Origin: Flavobacterium sp. MFBS3-15
Lineage (GTDB): Bacteria > Bacteroidota > Bacteroidia > Flavobacteriales > Flavobacteriaceae
DNA length: 64,000 nucleotides
NCBI RefSeq assembly: GCF_026107645.2
Contig: NZ_JAPCHV010000007.1
Coordinates: 124,001-188,000, forward strand
Reading direction: 5' to 3'
The notes under the pieces were generated by a model that was given only the letters and a program-made list of their open reading frames with translations, made no database searches and had not been told where the DNA came from. This document shows, in pieces, positions 44,587 through 53,542 of this stretch. How positions within the stretch are numbered: the stretch's first letter is position 1; every line of letters starts with the position of its first letter. Position numbers and translations under genes: made by a program.

Positions 44587-46932
44587 ATGATAAATAGATA
44601 TAAAAAACACAAACAACGCCTGTACACGGTACCATTGGTACTAATGTTATACCTCCTGCCATTGCTTGCAGCGGCACAGCAGACAGTACGCTATGAACTG
44701 CATGTAAGGGATACCGTAGTAAACTATGCAGGAAAGGAAAAGCGGGCCATTGCCGTAAATGGGCAGATACCCATGCCGACGCTGGAATTCACAGAAGGCG
44801 ATACGGCGGAGATAATCGTCCACAACCACCTGAAAGAAAGTACTTCACTGCACTGGCACGGGGTTTTTCTGCCTAACAAAGAAGATGGCGTGCCTCACCT
44901 TACGCAAATGCCCATTGAACCTGGCCAGACCTATACCTATCGCTTCCCGATTATACAAACCGGGACGCACTGGTACCATTCGCACTCGGGCCTCCAGGAA
45001 CAGATAGGAATGTACGGCAGTTTCATTATGCACAAAAGAAGCGATGATAAAACGTTCAGAAAAGGGATATACGACCTGCCGGAAGTCCCGATTATCATAA
45101 GTGAATGGACTAACCTTAACCCTGAAAATGTCAACCGTATGCTGCACGCTGCCAATGACTGGTTCGCCATCCAAAAAGGCGCCACGCAAAGCTATGCGGA
45201 GGCAATCGGCAGCGGAAACTTTGGGACAAAAGTTAAAAATGAATGGAAAAGAATGCTGGCTATGGATGTAAGCGATATCTATTACGATAAAATCCTGATG
45301 AACGGCAGCAATGAGAACAACTTTAAAAACTTTAACAACACACCGTTAAAAGGTGGGGATAAGGTGCGCCTGCGTATTTCCAATGCAGGGGCATCATCCT
45401 ATTTCTGGCTGCGGTACGCGGGGGGTAAAATTACTGTAGTGGCCAGTGACGGTAATGACGTAGAACCCGTTGAGGTAGACCGCCTCATTATTGCGGTCTC
45501 GGAGACCTATGATGTAGTGGTCACCATACCAAATGACGGGGTGGCTTACGAACTGCTTGCCACGACCGAAGACCGGACACAATCGGCCAGCTATTATATT
45601 GGCGATGGAGTTAAGCAGCTCATTTCGCCATTACCGCGCCTAAAGTATTTCGAAGGTATGAAGATGATGAACGACATGATGAAAATGAACGGTGACCTGG
45701 ATGATATGGGCATGAATATGAGCTGGAACCGCATGGATATGAATGTAGTCATGTACCCCGAAATCACAGGCATGCAAAATAAAAAGGATGGCGATGGACA
45801 CGCGCCGGTAGACAGTGAACAGCAGGATGACCACCCTATGCACATGGACCATTCTGCCATGGGGCACAAAATGGATACCCAGGGCCATGCCGGTAAATAC
45901 AATGCGAATGCGCTCAGTGATATCGTTACGCTGAACTATGCTATGCTGCGGTCCCCACAGCCTACGTTACTGCCACAACAGGCGCCGGTTAAAGAGATAC
46001 GGTTTGAGCTTACCGGCAATATGAACCGGTATGTTTGGAGCATGGACAACCGGATACTGAGTGAAGTAGATAAAATTCCCGTTAAAAAAGGGGAGGTATT
46101 GCGTATTACCATTTTCAATAATTCGATGATGCGGCACCCCATGCACCTACATGGTTTTGATTTCAGGCTGCTTAACGGGCAGGGCGATTACGCCCCGATG
46201 AAAAATATTATTGATATAATGCCCATGGAAACTGATACCATTGAGTTTGCCGCCAATACGGAAGGTGACTGGTTTTTCCACTGCCACATCCTGTACCATA
46301 TGATGGCGGGCATGAACCGTGTGCTCGCTGTTGGAGATTATGATAACCCAAACCTACCGGACAAAGAAAAAGCTTATGACTTGCTGCAGGCTGAAAGCAA
46401 TATGCCGCATCTTACGGCCCAGAATGACTTTGCCACTAACGGAAACGACGGGGAGGCTATGCTGATGACAGCACGTTGGACCCTGGGTACCGAATGGCGC
46501 CTTGGCTATAATGATATGCACGGTTATGAGGTGGAGACACATCTTGGGCGTTTTATAGGGAAAATGCAATGGCTCATGCCCTTTGTAGGCTTTGACTGGC
46601 GTTACCGGAAAATGGGCATCGACGAACAGGAGAAGAACCTGTTCGGGCAGAAAAATGAAAAAGATACCCGCAGGGCATTCAGCCTTGGTGTGGTATATAC
46701 ACTCCCTATACTGGTAAATTTCCAGGCAGAGGTGTACCACGACGGTATTGTGCGGCTCTCCCTGATGCGGGAGGACATTCCCATTTCAAGCCGTTTGCGA
46801 GGCGGCTTTATGGTTAATACCGACAAGGAATATATGGCAGAGCTCCGTTACATTATAACGAGAAATATTGGTGTACGGGCACATTATGACAGTGATATGG
46901 GATTTGGTGCCGGGCTCGTGTTAACGTACTAA
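44587..46932 (+). CDS. Multicopper oxidase with a C-terminal beta-barrel-like domain
   Basis: 781 residues. Signal peptide ending in LLAAAQ, then cupredoxin domains with the copper sites SLHWHG (89-92), HWYHSH (128-133), HPMHLHGFDF, and HCHILYHMMAGM (about 565-576). A Met/His-rich insertion near residues 355-440 (MKMMNDMMKM and HPMHMDHSAMGHKM) is typical of CueO/PcoA-type cuprous oxidases. From about residue 610 to the end, alternating strands such as GYEVETHLGRFIGK and RAHYDSDMGFGAGLVLTY look like a CopB-type outer-membrane domain, ending in an aromatic residue. The enzyme oxidises Cu(I) to Cu(II) outside the cytoplasm. Confidence 0.92.
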   Translation: MINRYKKHKQRLYTVPLVLMLYLLPLLAAAQQTVRYELHVRDTVVNYAGKEKRAIAVNGQIPMPTLEFTEGDTAEIIVHNHLKESTSLHWHGVFLPNKEDGVPHLTQMPIEPGQTYTYRFPIIQTGTHWYHSHSGLQEQIGMYGSFIMHKRSDDKTFRKGIYDLPEVPIIISEWTNLNPENVNRMLHAANDWFAIQKGATQSYAEAIGSGNFGTKVKNEWKRMLAMDVSDIYYDKILMNGSNENNFKNFNNTPLKGGDKVRLRISNAGASSYFWLRYAGGKITVVASDGNDVEPVEVDRLIIAVSETYDVVVTIPNDGVAYELLATTEDRTQSASYYIGDGVKQLISPLPRLKYFEGMKMMNDMMKMNGDLDDMGMNMSWNRMDMNVVMYPEITGMQNKKDGDGHAPVDSEQQDDHPMHMDHSAMGHKMDTQGHAGKYNANALSDIVTLNYAMLRSPQPTLLPQQAPVKEIRFELTGNMNRYVWSMDNRILSEVDKIPVKKGEVLRITIFNNSMMRHPMHLHGFDFRLLNGQGDYAPMKNIIDIMPMETDTIEFAANTEGDWFFHCHILYHMMAGMNRVLAVGDYDNPNLPDKEKAYDLLQAESNMPHLTAQNDFATNGNDGEAMLMTARWTLGTEWRLGYNDMHGYEVETHLGRFIGKMQWLMPFVGFDWRYRKMGIDEQEKNLFGQKNEKDTRRAFSLGVVYTLPILVNFQAEVYHDGIVRLSLMREDIPISSRLRGGFMVNTDKEYMAELRYIITRNIGVRAHYDSDMGFGAGLVLTY

Positions 46933-46933
46933 T

Positions 46934-47371
46934 ATGTTATTAGGGGTCCAACTCAACTTTAAAGATGCTGACGCTAATGGCAATTTCCGCCAGAAGCATT
47001 ACCATAAAAATTACGGTTACGATTTAGAAGCCGTTGTTTCAAAACATCCCATAAAGGAGCTGGACAACCCATCGCATAAAGACGACTTGTTGAACTCTCT
47101 GAAGAAGGGCAACAGGCAATCGGCAACCTTTATCAAAGACGGCCAGGAGGTGAAACAATATGTTGAGGCAACCCCGCAGTTCAAAACACTAACCATCTAT
47201 GATGCTGACCAAAGACGCCCTGATACCCGACAGGCAAAGGAGCAGCAGCAGTCCCAAAGCGGTGAAACTTCCAAGAAACAGGATACGAAAGCTAAGCAGT
47301 CAAATAGCGACGAGGATGGCCCGGGAGAGCAGCAGGAAAAGAAACAGCGCCGTAAGAAGCAATCTTTGTAG
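46934..47371 (+). pseudogene. Truncated C-terminal fragment of a DUF3945-type conjugative-element protein
   Basis: 145 residues starting 1 nt after the oxidase stop. The sequence AVVSKHPIKELDNPSHK, VEATPQFKTLTIYDADQ and a strongly charged Gln/Lys-rich tail match the C-terminal end of DUF3945-type proteins carried by Bacteroidota conjugative elements. The large N-terminal part is missing, so this is most likely a remnant left by loss of the transfer region. Confidence 0.6.
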
Positions 47372-47522
47372 TTATGGATCAGGGCAGCCAAAATGCCAAC
47401 CCAAAACTGTTCTCTAACATAATTCAACTTTTTAGATTAATAAATGTAGAAATACAGCGTCTTAAAATCAAGTCGTTAACCTGATTTATCTGTTGATAGA
47501 CAGGTGTTTAAGTGCAATTCTG

Positions 47523-47540
47523 TGCCACGATTTTGCCACA
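47523..47540. repeat. 18-bp repeat near right island end (candidate integrase arm site)
   Basis: Identical to 29191-29208 and in the same orientation; it lies 45 nt from the tRNA-side 58-bp repeat. Confidence 0.6.
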
Positions 47541-47585
47541 AAACTTTTGTGCCCTTTTATAAATTCTGGTGAAGTGCAGGGAAAT

Positions 47586-47643
47586 AAAAAAACCTGCAAG
47601 TGATTTGCAGGTTTTGTTTGTGGGGAGAGCAGGATTCGAACCT
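47586..47643. repeat. Right attachment-site-like repeat of the genomic island
   Basis: 58 bp matching 29082-29139 with three mismatches. It covers the tRNA-Tyr terminator and the 3' end of the tRNA itself, so integration would have restored a full tRNA. Confidence 0.85.
47589..47615 (-). terminator. tRNA-Tyr terminator
   Basis: An 11-bp stem (aaaacctgcaa / ttgcaggtttt) with a 5-nt loop directly after the tRNA, followed on the minus strand by T residues. Confidence 0.85.
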
Positions 47644-47701
47644 GCGAAGGTTTCCCAACGGATTTACAGTCCGTCCTCGTTGGCCGCTTGAGTATCTCCC
47701 C
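47621..47701 (-). tRNA. tRNA-Tyr (GTA)
   Basis: 81 nt, class II with a long variable arm. The acceptor stem GGGGAGA pairs with TCTCCCC, discriminator A at 47621, CCA not encoded. The anticodon arm ACGGA-CTGTAAA-TCCGT gives anticodon GTA (47665-47667), and the T-loop GGTTCGAATCC is normal. Confidence 0.97.
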
Positions 47702-47874
47702 AAAAGACGGTCAGCCTTTTTCGCTTATTGCGGTTGCAAATATAGGGTTGTTTTTGAAGTTAGCAAACATATTTGCGCCTATTTTGAGAACTATTTTTTA
47801 AAGTTCTGTCAGCTAATCCAATAAAAAAATCTCACGGGGGAGATTTTTGGTATTTGCAGCAAATACTGTTGGGA

Positions 47875-49050
47875 TTATTGGCCCAAAAGTTCCTTTACTT
47901 TTGCTTTCAGCTCTTCGCCACGCAGGTTTTTGGCAACGATCTTGCCTGATGCATCAAGAAGGAAGGTAGCAGGGATGCCCTGTACGCCATATTGCTGCGC
48001 TATAGGGTCGTTCCATTCCAAAAGGTTCGATACATGTGTCCAGGTAAGTTTGTCGTCAGCAATGGCTTTTTTCCACTTGTCGCCATCGTTCGGCCTGTCC
48101 AGCGAAACGCCTATGATGTTAAGGCCTTTGCCGTGAAGCTCGTTGTACATAGCCACTACATTCGGGTTTTCCTGCCTGCACGGGCCGCACCATGATGCCC
48201 AAAAGTCGATCAGTGTAACTTTTCCAAGAGACTGCTTAAGCGAGATGGTTTTTCCGTCAGGTCCCGGTGCGCTGAAGTCAGGTGCCATTTTTCCTACGGC
48301 TACATTGGCTTCATTTTTTTTTAGCTGGGCTGTTTTTTCTTCAGCCTTCTTCATGTTTTCAATAGCTTCCAAAAGCTCTTTGCCTTCTTTTAGCTTTTTA
48401 AGCTCTTCATCAAGCCCCTCATATTGCTTTTTCAGCTCGGCATAGGTTTTTTTGCCCGACATTGCCTGTTGCTTCATCAAAGGAAGCGTGATGTATGCTT
48501 TAGGATTTTCTTTTGTGAAATCTTCAGAATACTTACTTAGCTTTTCGTCGAAAGCCCTGTGCTGCTTCATCAGTTTGTTCATGGTAACTGTGTCGTTGCT
48601 GGCCTGGGCAGTTTGGTAAGCTGTCATGTTGTTTTTCTCAAACTTTTGCTTTTCATTCTGGATCCTGTAAGTTTCAGTCATGAAATCATGAAGCACGTCG
48701 TTGTTATAAGTACCGCCCCTTTCAGATTTCTGGATGGAGTCCTTATCAATGGCCAGCTCTATGCTACCGTGCTCAAGGATGAAGTTTATGCCAACATTTG
48801 GCGCACCGTCAATGGTTACAAAGTGAAACTCAGGAGCTTCAACCTTACCTTTGAACAAAAATTTACCATTTTCAATTTTTACTGTATCTACAGGGACAAC
48901 GCCAAACATACCGCCTTGCTTCTGTAGTATGGCATTTTTTCCGTCAAGGGACTTGTCGATGCTTCCCTCAACCTCAAACTCATTTTCTTTCAGGTTGCTG
49001 CAAGCTGCAAACAGTGCGGCGGCAGAAAGAAATAAAAGCACTTTTTTCAT
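47875..49050 (-). CDS. TlpA-like thioredoxin lipoprotein with N-terminal DUF4369
   Basis: 391 residues. A lipoprotein signal (LFAACS) is followed by a DUF4369 beta domain (FEVEGSIDKSLDGKNAILQK), a long charged helical stretch, and a thioredoxin/redoxin domain with WASWCGPCRQENP (about residue 285). The CPC-type active site should reduce disulfides in the cell envelope. Common in Bacteroidota and outside the island. It has a strong own promoter. Confidence 0.93.
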   Translation of the reverse strand: MKKVLLFLSAAALFAACSNLKENEFEVEGSIDKSLDGKNAILQKQGGMFGVVPVDTVKIENGKFLFKGKVEAPEFHFVTIDGAPNVGINFILEHGSIELAIDKDSIQKSERGGTYNNDVLHDFMTETYRIQNEKQKFEKNNMTAYQTAQASNDTVTMNKLMKQHRAFDEKLSKYSEDFTKENPKAYITLPLMKQQAMSGKKTYAELKKQYEGLDEELKKLKEGKELLEAIENMKKAEEKTAQLKKNEANVAVGKMAPDFSAPGPDGKTISLKQSLGKVTLIDFWASWCGPCRQENPNVVAMYNELHGKGLNIIGVSLDRPNDGDKWKKAIADDKLTWTHVSNLLEWNDPIAQQYGVQGIPATFLLDASGKIVAKNLRGEELKAKVKELLGQ

Positions 49051-49076
49051 ATTGTTCTTATGTTTTATATAATGCG

Positions 49077-49104
49077 CAAAAGTATTTAAAAATCAGTTGC
49101 GCAA
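49077..49104 (-). promoter_or_regulatory. Promoter of the TlpA-like gene
   Basis: On the minus strand TACTTTTG (49077-49084) matches TAnnTTTG, with TTG at 49102-49104 and 17 nt between them; start codon 27 nt downstream. Confidence 0.65.
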
Positions 49105-49119
49105 TGATGTGTTTCGAAT

Positions 49120-50532
49120 TTATTTTAGGGAGCAGGCAGTTTGCCCTGCTATGGTTTTTACGGATGTATTCTTTATGCCTCCAAAACCTTTCTCTACATT
49201 GATCATGTTGTGGTAGCCCCTGGCTTTCAGTATGGACGACATGATTACCGAACGGTAGCCGCCGGCACAATGCAGGTAAAAGTCTTCGTCTTTCGGCACT
49301 TCGGCCAATTGCTGGTTGATGAAGTCCAACGGAATGTTGATGGCGTTTTCTACGTGGCCGCCTGCATATTCGCCCGGCCTCCTGGAATCTACAACTGTCT
49401 TTTCTTCGTTGGCAAGCCCTTCTGCAAAAGCTTCAGGCGATACGGAACGGATGCTGTCGGTCTCAAAACCCGCTGCCTTCCAGGCTTCCATGCCTCCGCT
49501 AAGATAGCCTAATGTATTGTCGAAGCCCACGCGTGCCAGCCTGGTCACGGCTTCAGCCTCTTTGCCTTCGGGTGTTACCAGTACCAGTGGCTGGTTCACA
49601 TCCATGATAAGTGCGCCTACCCAGGGTGCAAACTGCCCGTTGAGGCCGATGAAAATTGAACCCGGGATATGTTCCTTAACAAAATCATCCTCATGCCTTA
49701 CGTCAAGTACCAATGCCTCATGTTCTTTGGCAGCAGCCAAAAATTCCGGGGCAGATAAAGATGCCGATCCTTTTTCCAGTATGGTGTCCAGGCTTTCATA
49801 GCCCTGAATGTTCATCAGTACATTTTGCGGAAAGTAGGCAGGTGGGGCACCCAGGCCATCGAGCAGCTCTTTTATGAACTCTTCTTTGGTCATGTCTGCC
49901 CTCAGGGCATAATTGGTTTGCTTCTGGTTGCCCAGCAGGTCGGTGGTTTCCTTGCTCATGTTCTTCCCGCAGGCGCTTCCGGCACCGTGGCTTGGGTAAA
50001 CGATAAGGCTGTCCGGCAGGGTCATGATCTTGTTGCGCAGCGAGTCGTACAGGTGCGAGGCCAGTACTTCCTGTGTCAGTTCGGAAGTGAGTGCCTGGGC
50101 AAGGTCGGGCCTGCCCACATCGCCAATAAAAAGGGTATCACCTGTAATGATCCCGGTTGGCTCGCCGTTTTCCAGCAGCAGGTAGCAGGTGCTTTCCAGC
50201 GTGTGCCCCGGCGTATGGATCGCGCGGATGGTGTAGTTGCCAACGGTAAATTCCTGGCCGTCTTTGGCTATGGTTGCATCAAAGTTAGGAGCGGCCGTGG
50301 GGCCGTATACTATTTCGGCACCGGTTTTTTTCGCCAGGTCCAGGTGCCCCGAAACGAAATCGGCATGGAAATGCGTTTCAAAAATGTATTTTATCTGTGC
50401 ATTATCCTTTGTAGCACGGTCTATGTAAGGCTGTACTTCCCTTAGCGGGTCAAATATGGCAGCTTCGCCGTTGCTTTCAAGGTAATAGGCTGCCTGTGCG
50501 ATGCATCCCGTATATATCTGCTCGATTTTCAT
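49120..50532 (-). CDS. MBL-fold persulfide-dioxygenase-like protein with two rhodanese domains (chromosomal copy)
   Basis: 470 residues. Same layout as the island copy at 30338: MBL domain with THFHADFVSGH, HTPGHTLEST, TGDTLFIGDVGRPDL and PSHGAGSACGK; a first rhodanese without Cys; a second with HCAGGYRSV. The first Cys-containing loop differs from the island one (HCQSGDRS). Downstream of its TauE/SafE neighbour (33 nt gap), so the pair is co-transcribed. Lies outside the tRNA-bounded island and has no GTAAC-N4-GTTAC site. Confidence 0.93.
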   Translation of the reverse strand: MKIEQIYTGCIAQAAYYLESNGEAAIFDPLREVQPYIDRATKDNAQIKYIFETHFHADFVSGHLDLAKKTGAEIVYGPTAAPNFDATIAKDGQEFTVGNYTIRAIHTPGHTLESTCYLLLENGEPTGIITGDTLFIGDVGRPDLAQALTSELTQEVLASHLYDSLRNKIMTLPDSLIVYPSHGAGSACGKNMSKETTDLLGNQKQTNYALRADMTKEEFIKELLDGLGAPPAYFPQNVLMNIQGYESLDTILEKGSASLSAPEFLAAAKEHEALVLDVRHEDDFVKEHIPGSIFIGLNGQFAPWVGALIMDVNQPLVLVTPEGKEAEAVTRLARVGFDNTLGYLSGGMEAWKAAGFETDSIRSVSPEAFAEGLANEEKTVVDSRRPGEYAGGHVENAINIPLDFINQQLAEVPKDEDFYLHCAGGYRSVIMSSILKARGYHNMINVEKGFGGIKNTSVKTIAGQTACSLK

Positions 50533-50565
50533 AATCAGTGTTTTGTTGTAGTAATGTTATTGCTG

Positions 50566-51357
50566 TCAGTGCATTAGTTCCTTAACCAGTATAAAAGCAG
50601 CCATAGACAGGACAAAGATGCCGAAACCTTTTTTTAGCTGCTGCCCTGTAATGTATTTATGCAGGTAAGTCCCCGCAAATATACCAAAAACAGAAATGGT
50701 GGTAAAGGATAAAAGAAAAGGCCAGTCGATAATTATATGCTGTACGTCTCCCACGAAACCGGTAAGCGAGTTAAGCGTAATGATGAACAGTGAGGTACCC
50801 ACCGCTTTTTTCATGCCAAGGCCCCCGAAATAGACCAGCATGGGTATGATTAAAAAGCCCCCGCCGGCGCCTACAAGCCCCATGATGATGCCTGTAAAAA
50901 TGACGTAAGGTAACATTATCATAATGTTGCGGCTGCTTTTGGCAGCTTCACTATCATCTATTTTCCGGAAAAGCATCGAAGCTGCCGCGACAATCATTAC
51001 CAAAGCAAACAGGACCATGATGAAAACATGCCTTGTTATGGTGAAATCCTCAAAAGTGATCTGTTCGGGTAGCCGGGTTACTATGTAGCGGCGTGTTGCA
51101 TATACAGCGATGAAGGAGGGTATTGCAATGAGCAGCCCTGTTTTGAACGCGAGGTTGCCGTCAAGGTGATTTTTGATGGCTCCTACAGCCGAAGTGGTGC
51201 CCACAACAAAAAGAGAGTATGCCGTTGCTATAACAGGGTCCAGGCAAAACAGGTACACCAGGAGCGGAACGGTAAGAATGGAGCCGCCGCTGCCCATGAG
51301 GCCAAGGGTAAGCCCGATTATAAATGCGCCGCAATAGCCTGCCAGTACTTCCATCAT
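50566..51357 (-). CDS. TauE/SafE-family anion exporter (chromosomal copy)
   Basis: About 263 residues from the ATG at 51357 (MMEVLAGYCGAFI); an earlier in-frame Met gives a hydrophobic leader and is less likely. Signature repeats GLMGSGGSILTVPLLVYL and GLVGAGGGFLIIPML as in the island copy at 31832. Likely exports sulfite produced by the co-transcribed MBL-rhodanese protein. Confidence 0.88.
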   Translation of the reverse strand: MMEVLAGYCGAFIIGLTLGLMGSGGSILTVPLLVYLFCLDPVIATAYSLFVVGTTSAVGAIKNHLDGNLAFKTGLLIAIPSFIAVYATRRYIVTRLPEQITFEDFTITRHVFIMVLFALVMIVAAASMLFRKIDDSEAAKSSRNIMIMLPYVIFTGIIMGLVGAGGGFLIIPMLVYFGGLGMKKAVGTSLFIITLNSLTGFVGDVQHIIIDWPFLLSFTTISVFGIFAGTYLHKYITGQQLKKGFGIFVLSMAAFILVKELMH

Positions 51358-51591
51358 AAACTTTAAACGGGGTAAAATTATGATAAAAAGCCATAGGATG
51401 GCTGACAATCAGGCAGGAAAAGGCGGGTAGGCGATGTATGTGGCTGATTACTAAAACGTTATAGTGGGTATTTTTTAGGTTAAATTATCAAATACACAGT
51501 TTGGTCGGCTTTTTGATAGGTATTATTGTAGCAATCACATTTTTGTGATTTATTTTTTATAAATTTTGTAATTCAATTAACCTGTTTGCGT

Positions 51592-51599
51592 TATATTTG
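51592..51599 (+). promoter_or_regulatory. -7 element of the glutamate dehydrogenase gene
   Basis: TATATTTG matches TAnnTTTG, 46 nt before the start codon. TTG at 51566-51568 is 23 nt upstream. Confidence 0.55.
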
Positions 51600-51645
51600 T
51601 GACGCTTTTTAAGAAAGTAAATAGTATATAACAAGTTGTAAAAAT

Positions 51646-52920
51646 ATGGCAACAAAAGCTAAGCCCAGAGTGGGCATGTATGAAAACGTAAAGAACCAGT
51701 TTGAGAAAGCTGCAGCGGTTATGGGGCTTGACGAAAGCGTTAAGAAAATCCTTTCCATAACAAATAATGAGATTGTTGTCCATTTTCCGGTTAAAATGGA
51801 TAACGGGCAGGTAGAAGTATTTACCGGCTACAGGGTACAGCACAACAATGCGCTTGGCCCATACAAGGGAGGGCTAAGGTACCATCATACGGTAGACATC
51901 GATGCCGCAAGGGCACTGGCTACCTGGATGACATGGAAAACATCGCTTGCCGGACTTCCTTACGGAGGCGGTAAAGGCGGTATCCAGATCGACCCGAAAC
52001 TGTATTCGCAATCAGAACTTGAGAGGATTACAAGGAGGTTTACATTCGCACTTGGCGATAACATTGGGCCTGAGCATGACATACCGGCGCCGGATGTGAA
52101 CACTAATGCCCAGATGATGGCATGGATCGCTGACACGTATATGTCTACGAAATCTCCTTCAGAGCGTTCAAAAAACCAGCACGTGGTTACCGGCAAGCCG
52201 GTAGGATCAGGCGGCCTTGAAGGGCGCGACAGGGCTACAGGATTCGGTGTTGTGGTAACGCTGGAGTCATGGGCTAAAGTAAGGGGCACTTCACTTGAAG
52301 GTAAAAAATACATTGTCCAGGGCTTTGGTAACGTAGGTTACTGGGCGGCACATTTCATGAACAAGAACGGCGCCATCCTTGTAGGTGTACAGGATGCTAC
52401 CGGAACCATATACAACCCGGAGGGCATCGACCCTGAGGCATTGCTTCGCTACCAGGGTGAAAACAATACCATCACCGGATACAAAGGTACGCAGGACTAT
52501 CCGTCGAATGACTTCTTCAGCATCGACTGTGATATCGTAATCCCTGCTGCCCTTGGCAACCAAATAACATCGGAAAACGCAGGTACAATCAAAGCCAAAG
52601 TAATTGCAGAAGGCGCCAACGGCCCAACTGATACAGACGGTGAAGAGATCCTGATAGCCAACGGCATTGACATCATCCCGGACATCCTTTGTAACTCGGG
52701 CGGTGTTATCGGCAGCTACTTTGAGTGGCTCCAGAACCGCAACGGAGAGATATGGACCATGGACGATGTGATCATCAAGCTAAGGAAAAAGGTTGAAGAG
52801 GCTTTCGGAAAAGTGATCACCACATCGGTACAATACAAGACCGACTGGAGGACAGCGGCCTACATCGTAGCCCTTACCCGTATCGAAATGGCATACAAGC
52901 AAAGGGGCATCTTCCCTTAA
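51646..52920 (+). CDS. gdhA: Glu/Leu/Phe/Val dehydrogenase family glutamate dehydrogenase
   Basis: 424 residues, the hexameric GDH size. N-terminal domain with GPYKGGLRYHHTVD and the catalytic KTSLAGLPYGGGKGG; NAD(P)-binding domain with VQGFGNVGYWAAHF and NAMMAWIADTYMS. It converts glutamate and 2-oxoglutarate with ammonium, linking nitrogen and carbon metabolism. Coenzyme preference is not certain from sequence. Confidence 0.95.
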   Translation: MATKAKPRVGMYENVKNQFEKAAAVMGLDESVKKILSITNNEIVVHFPVKMDNGQVEVFTGYRVQHNNALGPYKGGLRYHHTVDIDAARALATWMTWKTSLAGLPYGGGKGGIQIDPKLYSQSELERITRRFTFALGDNIGPEHDIPAPDVNTNAQMMAWIADTYMSTKSPSERSKNQHVVTGKPVGSGGLEGRDRATGFGVVVTLESWAKVRGTSLEGKKYIVQGFGNVGYWAAHFMNKNGAILVGVQDATGTIYNPEGIDPEALLRYQGENNTITGYKGTQDYPSNDFFSIDCDIVIPAALGNQITSENAGTIKAKVIAEGANGPTDTDGEEILIANGIDIIPDILCNSGGVIGSYFEWLQNRNGEIWTMDDVIIKLRKKVEEAFGKVITTSVQYKTDWRTAAYIVALTRIEMAYKQRGIFP

Positions 52921-52940
52921 TGGATATAAAATTCAGTTAC

Positions 52941-52970
52941 AAAAGCGCCGGTTTACGGCGCTTTTTTTTT
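52941..52970 (+). terminator. Terminator after glutamate dehydrogenase
   Basis: A 10-bp stem (aaaagcgccg / cggcgctttt) and 5-nt loop followed by T residues, 20 nt past the stop. Confidence 0.88.
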
Positions 52971-53083
52971 GCCACTAACTGTGCTAATCCCCGGCAGATT
53001 GCAGATTTAGCTAACAAGATGATCGACAAAAGCAAATTTAAAATTTGTCAAATTTGTGTAATTCGTGGCTAAACAAAATTCCA

Positions 53084-53091
53084 TATATTTG
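53084..53091 (+). promoter_or_regulatory. -7 element of the exported small protein gene
   Basis: TATATTTG matches TAnnTTTG, 20 nt before the start codon at 53112. Confidence 0.45.
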
Positions 53092-53111
53092 GAATACAAA
53101 AAAACCAAGCC

Positions 53112-53525
53112 ATGAAAAAATACCTGTTGTTTTTCGTTTTAGCCACCGGTTTTGCAGCCCGCGCACAGATGCCCGGCAGTCTGGGGACATCATTAACCCT
53201 CAACGATTCCCTGGTATTCGAAAGGCCCGATTTTACTTTCTATGCTAAAAATTACAACAAGGTATTCGACTACTACCAGTACACGTTCGATGCGCAGAAG
53301 ATCTCGCAGCGCAGCGTATACATCAGTTCCGATAATAAATTCTTCTATGGGGAGAATGGTGGCTTTGTGACGGACATGTCGCAGCCGTCATACAATGCAG
53401 CACGCATCAATTGCGGCTATGCCTACGACCTGGGCGGGCTGTACCACGGCCTCAAGAACATCTTTGAAATGGAGAAAGATTATTCGGTGAAGCGGAAGGC
53501 GGATGATGGGCCGGTGAGACAGTAG
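53112..53525 (+). CDS. Small exported protein, function unknown
   Basis: 137 residues with a signal peptide (VLATGFAARAQ). Aromatic-rich mature part (FYAKNYNKVFDYYQYTF) with a single Cys (INCGYAYDLGG). No domain recognised. Looks like a real gene because of the signal peptide, promoter element and terminator upstream. Confidence 0.65.
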   Translation: MKKYLLFFVLATGFAARAQMPGSLGTSLTLNDSLVFERPDFTFYAKNYNKVFDYYQYTFDAQKISQRSVYISSDNKFFYGENGGFVTDMSQPSYNAARINCGYAYDLGGLYHGLKNIFEMEKDYSVKRKADDGPVRQ

Positions 53526-53542
53526 CAACCAATTAGCTAATA

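Noticed and set aside
49825..50445. 206-codon plus-strand open frame inside the MBL-rhodanese gene
   Set aside because: Antisense shadow of a gene with clear motifs; the product is unlike any family I know.
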